NCBI GenBank assembly: GCA_963965975.1
Contig: OZ014413.1
Coordinates: forward strand, 8,272,101-8,336,100
Length of the DNA: 64,000 nt
Direction of reading: 5' to 3'
Source of the DNA: Xestospongia bergquistia
Taxonomy: Eukaryota > Porifera > Demospongiae > Haplosclerida > Petrosiidae
This document shows, piece by piece, positions 1 through 12,000 of this stretch. Both the position numbers and the translations under genes were made by a program. The notes beneath the pieces are model-generated. The model was given only the letters and a program-made list of their open reading frames with translations. It did not search any database and was not told where the DNA came from. Position 1 is the first letter of the stretch, and the number at the start of each line of letters is the position of its first letter.

Positions 1-268
1 ATCAACCATTCACAAGTACAAAGACAATTAATAATACACACAAAAAAATAAGAATATCAATGAAACTGTTGGTACAAAGAATTAATCAATTCTCCCATAG
101 CAAATGTGTTTATTAGGTGTGTAATATATTCATTGCAATTACCAATATTCACAGTCACCATTAACAGAGATCAAGTTACAAACAATAACATCATGTAGTC
201 TGACCATTTATAACTTAAATACAACAATTTTCAGAGAACAGTATAGCTTAATCCTACATATAACATAC

Positions 269-2608
269 CATATCGAGAATATCCAAGCTGTGTACAGACA
301 ACACTAGCATCAACATTATCCCAAAAGTCACTACAAACAGTACCCCATGTTCTATTAACACATACTTCAACACGACCTTGAGTTTGAGTACCACCTTGTA
401 ACCGTATAGTACTATCTTCACAAAGGGCTAAATAAGAAGTAATCACATAGCATGTACAAATATGAAATATTTTTTTATTTCTATCAGCCAATATGTACCT
501 TAAATATATTACTATGGAATTTATTATGTAAAATTGAAATCATACTTATTCACTGTATAATTAGTTGCTTTGTAATACAAACTAATCATATAGAATTTTT
601 AATTCTGTTGTTACCCACTAATGTAAGCAACAAATGGATTGGTTGAAGTAACTTATTAATTCTTTTAGTGAATTAGACATATTTTGAGTCTCTTACGTTC
701 ACATTTCAGTCCCAAGTCATAGTAATGATTAGAACAGGAAGAGTAAGTAACACTGAACACACTTCTACTACAATCAAATAAAGAATCTTCATTTCCACTA
801 CAGTACATGTAACCAAACATTATTGGGCCATTTCCTTGTCCATAGGTACTACTGCTATATGTGACTCCACCTATTAATAAATATATCACTATACTAATAT
901 ATCATGAACTAATAACAAACCTAGTTTTTGATGTCCAAGTTGTCTACAGGCTACTTTTGTGTCAGTACTACCCCAGCTAAGACTACACACAGTACCCCAA
1001 ACTTGATTTATACACACTTCAAGTCTTCCTTCATAGTCTTTTGTTCCACCAACCAAACGAATATCTCCTGTCTCACAATTAACTGGTTGATTAGTGTTAT
1101 CTGTGGTAGAAAAAATGAATAATGAATAATGCTTAGAAAAATAAAAATCTATTATAGAAAATAGATGAATGATGCCCAATAAAAGAAATAAGAATCTACT
1201 TTGGCAAATGACAGAGGCATCATGATATGAAGGACATGAATAATATTCAGATGTTCCATTGTATGGACAGTTCCATATGCTGCTTTCATTTCCAGTACAG
1301 TTCAAATCAATAATACCAAACGGCCACTGGTAGTCAGAATAATAACCTGATGCTGCAATGGCACCTATATATATATATATTATCAATACACAAAAACAAT
1401 AACAATGCAAAACCTAACCATAGGAGGAGTGTCCAAGTTCACTACAAGCAACACTGGCATCTTCATAGTCCCAAAAGTCACTGCATATTGTTCCCCAAAT
1501 ATTATTAACACATACTTCAACACGACCATAATATGATCCACCTCCACTGAGTCTAACAGTACCATTCTCACAAGGAACTACAAAAGTAATGATATAGATA
1601 ATAAAGATAAAATATTAAGTCAGTAGCTAATATAATTACAATATTTATTACCTTCACATATAACAGCAGCATCATAATAATGACTTTGACATCCAGAGTA
1701 AACATGAGTGTACTGATAGTTCTGGCTACACTTCACCAAATTAGTGTCTGTTCCACTGCAATACAAATATCCAAGTAGAATGGGTCCAGTGCCTTGTGAG
1801 AATCCCAAATTTCCAACAAGTCCATATGAATAGCCTACAATAATTAAATATCAACATAATAAAGGATCCTTTTCAAAATACCTATTGTAAATGCACCAAT
1901 CTGATTACAAACAATTTTGGCTTCCTGATTACTCCAACTACTGTATGCACAGACTGTGCCCCATGCTCTGTTGAGACACACTTCAACTCTTCCTTGATAT
2001 TGTGATACTCCTCCTACTAAACGAACATCTCCATCAGTACAATTACTATAAGTGGCAACAGTCAGAGCTATAGAATGACAGAATAGTCGCTTATACTAAT
2101 AAATGAGCACTCACATTCACAAAATATATTAGCGTCTTTACTCAGAGAACAATAGTAGTAAGAGAGACCATTATAAGGACAGTCCAATATAGTGTTCTCA
2201 TTACCAGTACAATTTAAATCAATAATGTTGTGTTTGGTAGCTGGTGAAGAATAGTAGACAACAGAAGATCCTACTGCACCTACAATGAGTCCATTTACAT
2301 CAAAATAAAATGAAACAGTGGTCTTAATATTTACCATAAGGAGAGTATCCCAGTTGTTTACAGACCACACTGGCATCATTATTATCCCAGAAATCAGTAC
2401 AAATGCTACCCCATATATTATTCAAGCAGACTTCAACAGCTCCATAGTACAAATATGAAGACTAGAAAATGAGCACTATACACATGTATGTTTTGTCATA
2501 TTCATAACTTACCACACGAACAGAGCCTTGTGTACATGTTTGAGCAACTACAATATTTGTCAGTTGCAGAAATAAGAACAAAAGCTCTAACAAGAGAACA
2601 AACAGCAT
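269..2608 (-). CDS. Gene A: SRCR-repeat receptor, 5' part (continues past window start)
   Basis: Ten exons read without a stop: 2513-2608, 2335-2461, 2115-2279, 1882-2067, 1652-1834, 1419-1577, 1200-1364, 921-1100, 697-870 and 269-427. The first begins [15 protein letters not shown], a clear signal peptide, and ends with CTQGSVRV, the opening strand of SRCR domain 1. The other nine are alternating first and second halves of SRCR domains, with motifs [19 protein letters not shown] and then NCTGNE and DASVIC. That gives four full domains and a fifth first half whose partner lies off the left edge. Introns are about 50 bases and, after exon 2, all phase 1. Exon order and sequence match the first ten exons of gene B and of pseudogene C, so these are tandem copies. 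Start chosen because it gives the only signal peptide and is conserved in the copies. Likely role: extracellular binding; ligand unknown. Confidence 0.85.
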
Positions 2609-2930
2609 TTTGCTACCTGTTCAAATATGGTTGTTGTGAAGGAATCCCACCCTTATTATAGTGTACTAAGCCATGAATATATGGTATATGGTTTATGAAT
2701 ATAATAGCATTCAAGATTTGATATTGATAGTTCACTAAATCAACAGATACGCTAGCATTAATCATATAGAATATTACAAATTAATGTGCCATAACGGAAT
2801 TGACCATGTATATGGTAAAGTTCTTTGTTTCAACAAACCTACTTTGACATATCATGATGCCTCGCACATATTATATATACTAGCCTCATTAACTATTGAC
2901 GGAGACTGATTTACGAATTAGTAGCTGAAC
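2609..2930. repeat. 5' flank of gene A, duplicated upstream of gene B
   Basis: About 300 bases upstream of gene A align closely with 28020-28330 upstream of gene B; both end with the same stretch containing GACGGAGACTG and TTTACGAATTAG. Homology stops at 28331 where a LINE fragment begins. A looser version lies upstream of gene C. No gene seen here. Confidence 0.7.
2652..2660 (-). promoter_or_regulatory. TATA-like box of gene A
   Basis: Reads TATAATAAG on the minus strand, 44 bases upstream of the gene A start codon. The same element lies at nearly the same distance in gene B (28066-28074) and, slightly changed, in gene C (32318-32326). Conservation among copies supports a core promoter; no transcript data. 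Confidence 0.4.
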
Positions 2931-3019
2931 TGCAAAGTTAATCATCATAATTTGAGAGGGAATTTCAACGGAAATTCACCTTGATAGATACTGTTGATTT
3001 GTAGGCAGCCGCAATGGTG

Positions 3020-3235
3020 ACTTCAGGTATAGAATATTGACATATTTGACATAGCAACTTGATCTACTTCTGTACCTCTGATATAAATATTAAGTAAGTG
3101 GAGATACTGATCAACACTCATGCAGGATGATTTTTAAAAATTATTTATGTATCACTCTTCAATCATTTCAAAGTATTACTGATGAGTATTTGTACCATCA
3201 CCTACACTTATGATAATCCTCGTCTCTCCATATTC
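3020..3235 (-). repeat. Relic of the GPCR 3' flank (left half)
   Basis: This stretch aligns with 34120-34330 and, in part, with 42098-42205, the 3' flanks of the two GPCR copies (shared words such as TATGTATCACTCTTCAATCAT). Its continuation is found at 4490-4790, on the far side of the LINE at 3236-4489, so the LINE inserted into this third copy. Confidence 0.6.
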
Positions 3236-4489
3236 AACTTATTTATTCTAAGGCTTGACAAATTATTGGTATCATTTATTGAAAGTCATTTAGAATAGCT
3301 CTCTGTTGTAATAACTCTATAGCTCTAATGTCTTTGAGATACTCTGGTCTCCACAATTGAGAGCAATAGGTTAAGTGTGAATGAATAAGAGATAAAAACA
3401 GATGTAGCTTAATTTTAGTGCTAGAGTTGATTAGAAAACTTCTGCAGATTAAATAAAAGGAGCAATAAGCTTATGATATATGATTACAATGGGTAGTCCA
3501 GTTCAAATCCGAAGATAAAATTATATCAAGATCACAATGGAGTCTGTTGGTTTGTATTGGAGTTCCATCTAAGTAAAAAGTGAAAGATTTAGAATGTAAT
3601 AGTTGAGAAAAATGCATATGAACACATTTAGAATGATTAAATTCTAGTCTCCAATTTCTACTCCAATCAAACAGTGAATCAGTATCACACTGAAAATGAG
3701 CAGCATCAGAGATGGATTCAATTCATTTAAGATACTTAGTATCATCTGCAAACATAAACAAACGAGAGTAATTGATATATGTAGGAATATCGTTAACAAA
3801 AATAAGAAATAGTAAAGGTCCCAATATACTACCTTGTGGGATTCCTGAAATAACAGGCAATGGAGGAGAAATAACACTATCTAGCTTAACCAAGTGGGTT
3901 CTGCCATTTAAGTATGATCTGAACCAAAGTAGTAAATCTCCTGAGTAACTCCATTTTGAAGAGAAGCTCAGAATGAGGAACTTTGTTAAATGCCTTTTGC
4001 AGATCTAAAAAGATGACATCTGTACTAGACTTATTATCCAGTAAACAATAGATTGAGGTCAGAAGCTGAGTAAGGCAGGATCTATTTTTGGGAAGCCATA
4101 TTGTGAATATGATAGTTTTGGTTGAATGAAGTCAATAACTTTGTTGTAAATAAGCGATTTCAGAACCTTATAAGTTACACACAATAAAGATATAGGTCTA
4201 TAATTTGCAACAGATGAAGAATTTCCATTCTTAGGGATGGGAGTTATTAAATGATGTTTCCACTTGGTTGGATGGAGTGTTGACCCGTACACATAGAAAA
4301 CAACCTTGCAAGAGGGCTGGCCAGTGCCAATGAACAGAACTTGAGAATATCGGGATCATATCCTGTAGCTTTTGTAGGATCTAGTGAGTTAAGAGAGGCA
4401 AAACCTTCAAAGGTTGTGAAACTAAGTGAGCTGAGCTTACAACACAAGTAAACTGGATTATCAAACTCCGTTTGAACTGGATGGGTAAA
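3236..4489 (-). mobile_element. LINE (non-LTR retrotransposon) fragment with reverse transcriptase
   Basis: Reading the minus strand across frames gives a typical non-LTR reverse transcriptase in order: DPTKATGYDPDILKF near 4370, ITPIPKNG and NYRPISLL near 4200, then LDLQKAFN, GIPQGSILGPLLF and FADDTK near 3750. No endonuclease part is visible, so it is 5' truncated, and several frame changes and stops make it dead. Its left (3') part includes SHLTYCSQLW-like residues typical of the RT thumb. Boundaries are set by where similarity to the GPCR flank copies ends and resumes, so they are good to a few tens of bases only. Confidence 0.75.
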
Positions 4490-4571
4490 ATCTGAATTAA
4501 AATACTGATTAAAAACTAATTGAAGTACAAGTAAATAACTACAAGTCTGACATACAATTTAACTATTCATT

Positions 4572-4790
4572 CTATATATCAAACTCAGTAATTGTGATGG
4601 AAGATAATGTTGAATTACTGAACAATCTTTGCTTTTGATCAAACTCAGTTGGAGAAAAAGAAGTGTCATTAGGTAATCTGTTTTTATGACATCCTTCAAG
4701 CTCATCTACAAGGTACATTCTGTTGTGCCAAGCCATTGGTTTAGATGGTCTTCCTTCAATTGTACTCTATATTGACTAAGATTGAATACT
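4572..4790 (-). pseudogene. Relic of adhesion-GPCR C-terminal exon
   Basis: The minus strand encodes a diverged copy of the last exon of the GPCRs at 34476 and 42352: AWHNRMYL, KNRLPNDTSFSPTE and ITITEFDI followed by a stop, aligning residue by residue with FHNRMYL, KNRLPSDTSFSPTE and ITVTEFDM. No transmembrane exons remain next to it. It is a stray 3' end left by a segmental duplication and then split from its flank by the LINE on its left. Confidence 0.75.
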
Positions 4791-5362
4791 ACTTTGTAGA
4801 TATATAAACTGCAAAGTTGTTATTTTAGTTGTTTTTAAAGTATTCACATGAATTGACTTTTTCCTTATCTCTATAAGGCATAGCATTGTCATAGATCTAC
4901 ATGTAATATGAAGTATGTATGTAGTGTTATAATGTATCTTAAAAAATTTTTTGTTCTTGTCATGTATAGTCACATGAGGTTTACTAAAAATAATAATGTA
5001 CATTTATGTGTTGTATATTGTATTCATGAACTAGAAAAGTTTAAAATGTAAGGTATAGAGAACTACGTAGTGATGTTGTGAACAAAACATTTTGATAGCA
5101 ATTCAATCTATTTTTCATTTCCTTGCATCAAATTTAATGCTAGTACAATTATACTATTATGGAACCTTACCTTATTTACTCGTCTATATATAACTAATAG
5201 TAAATGCATAAACTAAAGCAATCAGCCATATCAAAGTAGTGTAGCAACAAAAGAAAGTTAAAAGTCATAAATATAATAAGGTAAAACAATTCAACAGGTA
5301 TGGAATGCCATACAACAGGTTTATAACAAAATAACTAGAACCATGCATGCTAAAAGTCATCT
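4791..5362. other. Intergenic, no gene seen
   Basis: AT-rich DNA with only short frames. The right part (about 5270-5362) aligns with 5630-5703, the DNA just past the end of gene B, as part of the terminal-exon duplication described in the next entry. Confidence 0.5.
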
Positions 5363-5453
5363 TCACAATTCTTGTTCATTATCATATTGGTCTTTTGTTG
5401 CATTGTTTTCAAAATTTTTTCTGGTAATATTGTCATTAGAAAGATCATATTCC
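5363..5453 (-). pseudogene. Spare copy of gene B's cytoplasmic-tail exon
   Basis: Minus strand reads EYDLSNDNITRKN, then DQYDNEQEL and a stop. It aligns with the true tail of gene B ([13 protein letters not shown] ... DQHDDEQEL, 5704-5861). The flanking DNA is duplicated too. The NPLY motif of the main tail is absent here. It could be an alternative last exon or a relic; the upstream transmembrane part and a good splice acceptor are not evident, so I favour relic. 5454-5703 between the two copies is AT-rich, with a TATA-repeat patch near 5510-5575. Confidence 0.55.
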
Positions 5454-5703
5454 CATCCCTATATACTCATTCACCCAGTTAGTGTTTTACCTTTATAATG
5501 TATAATAAAAAATATATCTATATTTATATATACATATATATAGTTAATATTAAATGCATAATATATATATATATAACAATCAGGAACAATAGCAATGAAG
5601 TGAAGCAATAAGAGAAGGTTTAAATATATAGTAGAATATAAATAAGGTATAGCAATTCTACAGGTTTATAACAAAGATAAGAACAACAGGTTAAAAATTA
5701 TCT

Positions 5704-6085
5704 TTATAATTCTTGTTCATCGTCATGCTGGTCTTCTGGATTGCTTTCAAAGTACAGTGGATTCTTTCTAGCAAAATTATCATCAGAAAGATCATATTGC
5801 TGTGTCTTCTGTCTTCGTTTGATAACAAGAAATATTATTATTCCAATGGTCACACAAATAACTATAAGAGACAGAATAAATTAATTATCCAATGTCTTAA
5901 TTATTAAATTAGTATAGTCATGTATTAACAATACCTGCAGTGACTATTACTGTTATTGGTAGAGCAATATAAAGACTTCTACTTGTATCTGAGAACTACA
6001 TTATATTATAATACATATAACTACAATTACAAATATTAACTTACTGTTTTACTATCTAGAATCTCTGTTGGTGTAACTTTAGCAA
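5704..6085 (-). other. Gene B transmembrane segment and cytoplasmic tail
   Basis: Three exons: 6045-6085 (a short linker, [14 protein letters not shown]), 5935-5995 and 5704-5861. The last two together code for about 25 hydrophobic residues ([11 protein letters not shown] then [14 protein letters not shown]), followed by the stop-transfer KRRQK and an acidic tail ending DDEQEL. The tail contains NPLY, which fits the NPxY motif used by PTB-domain adaptors and clathrin-mediated uptake; that use here is inference. Phases 1, 0 and 1 close exactly at the stop codon at 5704-5706. Confidence 0.85.
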
Positions 6086-9000
6086 CTATTAAAATGAAAG
6101 ATGAGAAACACACACACACACACATTCAAAGACAAATTCCAACTTCCAAAATTAGTTGTTTCATGTATAAATGCTCACCTTTACAACTGAGCCCATTTTC
6201 AATCAAAGAGTAACCTGAAGTGCATTCACAATGGAATGATCCATCATCATTAACACATCTTTGGCTACAACCTCCGTTATTTTGAGCACATTCATTAATG
6301 TCTTATTAAGGCATATTAACTAAAATATAATTTAATAGAAAACTAACCAAAGCAGGCATGACCATCATTGCCCAAATAATATCCAGTCTGACATATACAA
6401 TGATAACTACCAACATTGTTATGGCAACCTTGAGTACATCTTGTTATATTGAGTGAACACTCATCTATATCTGTTTTGTTAATTATAAAAAAGATGAGTA
6501 AATATATATAAATGAATAATTTTTTTTCATAACATACCAAGACAAGTATGGTTGTCATTATCAAGTTGATATCCATACTGACAAGCACAAACATAGCTTC
6601 CTATTGCATTGCTACACAATTGACCACAACCAGAAATACCTTCACTACATTCATCAATATCTTGTACAAGAAAAAATTTCTGCTGATTAATAAATTTATT
6701 AAACTTACCATTACAGGTTCTGTTGTTTAAAGTGTTCAATATATATCCTGATTGACAAGCACAGTGGAATGAACCAATTGTGTTCAAGCATATATGATCA
6801 CAACCATCGACAGTAGTCTCACATTCATCAATATCTATTAACGTACATTGTATACTTTATTGAATAATGTTTAAGAACAGACCTAAGCAAGTATAATTAT
6901 CACTGTCTAAGTAATATCCAGTTTTACAGGTACACAAATAGCTACCAACACTATTAACACAAACTTGAGTACATCCAGAGATACCTTGTGAACACTCATC
7001 AATATCTAAGAAAAAGGAAACAATATTTTAATGACAATTCAATAACGTAGTGCTATCTTAACCTGAACAGAATACATCACCACTAAATCCAGAATAACAG
7101 GAACATTGGAAACTTCCATTGGAATTAGTACAGACTTGTTTACATCCTCCATTTTGACTTGCACATTCATTAATATCTGTACCAATATCAATCATGATTA
7201 ATGCATTGATGATCTTACCAAGACAAGTGTGGTTATCACTGTCAAGTTGGTATCCAATATGACATAAACAGCTGTAGCTTCCAATTGTATTACTACACAG
7301 TTGAGAACAGCCAGAAATACCTTCACTACATTCATCAATATCTGTAGGTTGTATCAATATATATATCAAAGAATATTTTTACAATGTTACCTGAACAAAA
7401 TTTATCATTCACTACTCTGAAGCCTGGCTTACAAGAACAATTAAAGAATGGTACTGTATTAATACAGATTTGTTCACAACCTCCATTATCAGTATCACAC
7501 TCATTGATATCTGGAATGTAATGTAAAAAATGAAATACTCAAACATGTTCTTACCAGAGCAGTTCCTGCCATTGCTATTTAAAGAAAATCCACTTTGACA
7601 AGAACAACTGTAACTTCCTTCATTGTTAACACAACTGTGTTCACAATCACCATTATTATCAGTACATTCATTGACATCTGATGTGTAATTAATTACAACT
7701 AACATCATTGCTTATATCAATACCTGTACAACCGTGTCCATCTAAATCTAAATTATATCCACTCCCACAGCTACAATAATAACTACCAGGTGTATTAGTA
7801 CAGGAATGTGCACACCCACCATTAGCATCAGAGCATTCATTAATATCTATGATGACATAAAAACTATAAGGAACATTTCATAAGAGTCACTTACCTGAGC
7901 AGTTGTGTTTATCATTATCAAGTGAGTAACCAATTACCTGACAAGAACACTTGTAGCTACCCATAGTATTATTGCAAGTCTCTTCACACCCTCCATTGTT
8001 ATGAGAACATTCATTGATATCTATTCAAAATAAACTTTTATATTTACTAACTACTTTAACTTACCCTGACATGTATGGTTATCATATAAAAGTTCAAATC
8101 CAGTGTAACAAGTACAATAATAGCCTCCAATAATATTAGTACAGATCTGATTACAACTGGATAGCCCTTCTGAACACTCATCAATTTCTAAATAGAAGTA
8201 TAATATTATCATCACAACATATAGAACTTACCATCACATGTTCTACCATTACTAGCCAGTCTATAACCAGACTTACAAGTACAGAAGAAAGAACTGTTGG
8301 AGTTATGGCAAGTATGTTCACAGACATTTGGATTGGCAGCACAATCATTAGCAACACCTGTACAAATATATGTACATCTATAATTGTATCAATGATTGTT
8401 ACTGACTAGAACATCCATGTCCATTTTCATCAAGTGTGTATCCAGTGTTACATTGACAATAATAAGATCCTACTTGATTAATACACTTTTGATCACAGCC
8501 ACCATTGTTACTATCACATTCATTAATATCAGAGCAAGTGAGTCCATTGGACAACTGATAACCTGGTTGACAATCACAGACATAGCTTCCATTAGTGTTA
8601 TAACAGTTGTGTTCACAAAGATGAGTATCATTTGTACATTCATTGATATCTAATGAAATGTACAACAAATATACCACTACTATTTCTATGTTATTTTACC
8701 ATCACAACTTTCTCTGTCAGTGGTATTCAATAAGAATCCAGTATTGCAGGAACACTGATAGCTTCCCAGTGTATTACTACATATTTGACTACAACCTCCA
8801 TTACTTAATAGACACTCATTGGTATCTATGATTTGTGTACTCTCAATTATAAATATTATATATTACTAACCAGCACAAGTTTTCTGATTACTCATAAGAT
8901 GATATCCAGCAAAGCAGGAACAAAGATAGGAACCTTCTGTGTTGACACAATTCTGATTACATCCATTAATACCAAGAGTACATTCATCCACATCTGACAA

Positions 9001-12000
9001 AAGATATGATATATAATCATACTAGGCGATATTAATGTCATTCATTACCTGTACAGTTCATTCCATTATTTTCTAAATTAAATCCATCATCACATTGACA
9101 CTGATAACTTCCTGGTTGATTGATACAAGTATGAGTACAACCACCATTGTCATTATCACATTCATTAATATCTAAATATGTTAGATAGCATAAGTAAGCT
9201 CATGAAAAATATTATTACTGACCAGTACAATTATGTCCATCCATAATATCTAAAATATATCCAGAACTACAGGAACATGTGTAAGAGCCGGGAATGTTAA
9301 TACAATTCTGACTACAACCTCCATTATATGAAACACACTCGTTGATATCTGCACATGTATTAAATATAAGCTTTTCAGACAAATGCCCACTCATTACACA
9401 AACCTGTACAGTTGTAACCATTACTATCAATTAAGTATCCAGTCAGACAAGAACAAGAATAGCTACCAATACTGTTTTGACAATTCTGTTTACATCCTCC
9501 ATTATTGTCAGTACATTCATTGACATCTGATGTGTAATAAATTACAACTAATATCATTGCTTATATCAATACCTGTACAACCATGACCATCTAAATCTAG
9601 ACTATAACCACTCCCACAGCTACAATAATAACTACCAGGTGTATTAGTACAAGAATGTGGACATCCACCATTATCATTAGAACATTCATTAATATCTATG
9701 ATAACGTAATAATTATAAGAATCATTTAATAAGAGTTACTTACCTGAGCAGTTGTGTTTATCATTATCAAGTGAGTAGCCAATTACCTGACAAGAACACT
9801 TGTAGCTACCCATAGTATTATTGCAAGTCTCTTCACACCCTCCATTGTTATGAGAACATTCATTGATATCTATTCAAAATAAATATCATCTTTTATATTT
9901 ACTAACTACTTTAACTTACCCTGACATGTATGGTTATCATATAAAAGTTCAAATCCAGTGTAACAAGTACAATAATAGCCTCCAATAATATTAGTACAGA
10001 TCTGATTACAACTGGATAGTCCTTCTGAACACAAATCAATTTCTAAATAGAAGTATAATATTATCATCACAACATATAGAACTTACCATCACATGTTCTA
10101 CCATTACTAGCCAGTCTATAGCCAGACTTACAAGTACAGAAGAAAGAACTGTTGGAGTTATGACAATTATGTTCACAGACATTTGGATTGGCAGCACAAT
10201 CATTAGCAACACCTGTACAAATATATGTACATCTATAATTGTATCAGTGTTTGTTACTGACTAGAACATCCATGTCCATCTTCATCAAGTGTGTATCCAG
10301 TGTTACATTGACAGTAATAAGATCCTACTTGATTAATACACTCTTGATCACAGCCACCATTGTTACTATCACATTCATTAATATCAGAGCAAGTGAGTCC
10401 ATTGGACAACTGATAACCTGGTTGACAATCACAGACATAGCTTCCATTAGTGTTAAAACAGTTATGTTCACAAAGATGAGTATCATTTGTACATTCATTG
10501 ATATCTAATGAAATGTACAACAAATATACCACTACTATTTCTATGTTATTTTACCATCACAACTTTCTCTGTCAGTGGTATTCAATAAGAATCCAGTATT
10601 GCAGGAACACTGATAGCTTCCCATTGTGTTAGTACATATTTGACTACAACCTCCATTAGTTATTAAACACTCATTGGTATCTATGATTTGTGCACTCTCA
10701 ATTATAAATATTATATATTACTAACCAGCACAAGTTTTCTGATTACTCATAAGATGGTATCCAGCAAAGCAGGAACAAAGATAGGAGCCTTCTGTGTTGA
10801 CACAATTCTGATTACATCCATTAATACCAAGAGTGCATTCATCCACATCTGACAAAAGATATGATATATAATCATACTAGGCGATATTAATGTCATTCAT
10901 TACCTGTACAGTTCATTCCATTATTTTCTAAATTAAATCCATCATCACATTGACACTGATAACTTCCTGGTTGATTGATACAAGTATGAGTACAACCACC
11001 ATTGTCATTATCACATTCATTAATATCTAAATATGTTAGATAGCATAAGTAAGCTCATGAAAAATATTATTACTGACCAGTACAATTATGTCCATCCATA
11101 ATATCTAAAATATATCCAGAACTACAGGAACATGTGTAAGAGCCGGGAATGTTAATACAATTCTGACTACAACCTCCATTATATGAAACACACTCGTTGA
11201 TATCTGCACATGTATTAAATATAAGCTTTTCAGACAAATGCCCACTCATTACACAAACCTGTACAGTTGTAACCATTACTATCAATTAAGTATCCAGTCA
11301 GACAAGAACAAGAATAGCTACCAATACTGTTTTGACAATTCTGTTCACATCCTCCATTATGACTTGTACATTCATTGATGTCTATAGCAATGTCAATCAT
11401 GAATTTAATGCATTGATGACCTTACCAAGACAAGTGTGGTTATTAATACCAAGATGGTACCCATTTTGACAAGTACAGTCAAAACTTCCAATGGTATTAA
11501 TGCACAGTTGAGAACAGCCAGAAATACCCTCACTACACTCGTCAATGTCTGTGTGTAACAACAATAATGTAGATATCAAGTACTTTTATATAAAATTACC
11601 TGAACAGAATTTATCATTAACTACCCTGAAGCCAGACTGGCAAGAACAATTAAAGAATGGTACTGTATTAATACAGATTTGTTCACAACCTCCATTATCA
11701 GTATCACACTCATTGATATCTGAAATGTAATGTAAAAAATGAAATACTCAAACTTGTTGTTACCAGAGCAGTTCTTGCCATTGATATTTAAAGAGTATCC
11801 ACTTTTACAAGAACAACTATAACTTCCTTCATTGTTAACACAACTGTGTTCACAACCTCCATTATTATCAGTACATTCATTGACATCTGATGTGTAATAA
11901 ATTACAACTAATATCATTGCTTATATCAATACCTGTACAACCGTGTCCATCTAAATCTAGACTATAACCACTTCCACAGCTACAATAATAACTACCAGGT

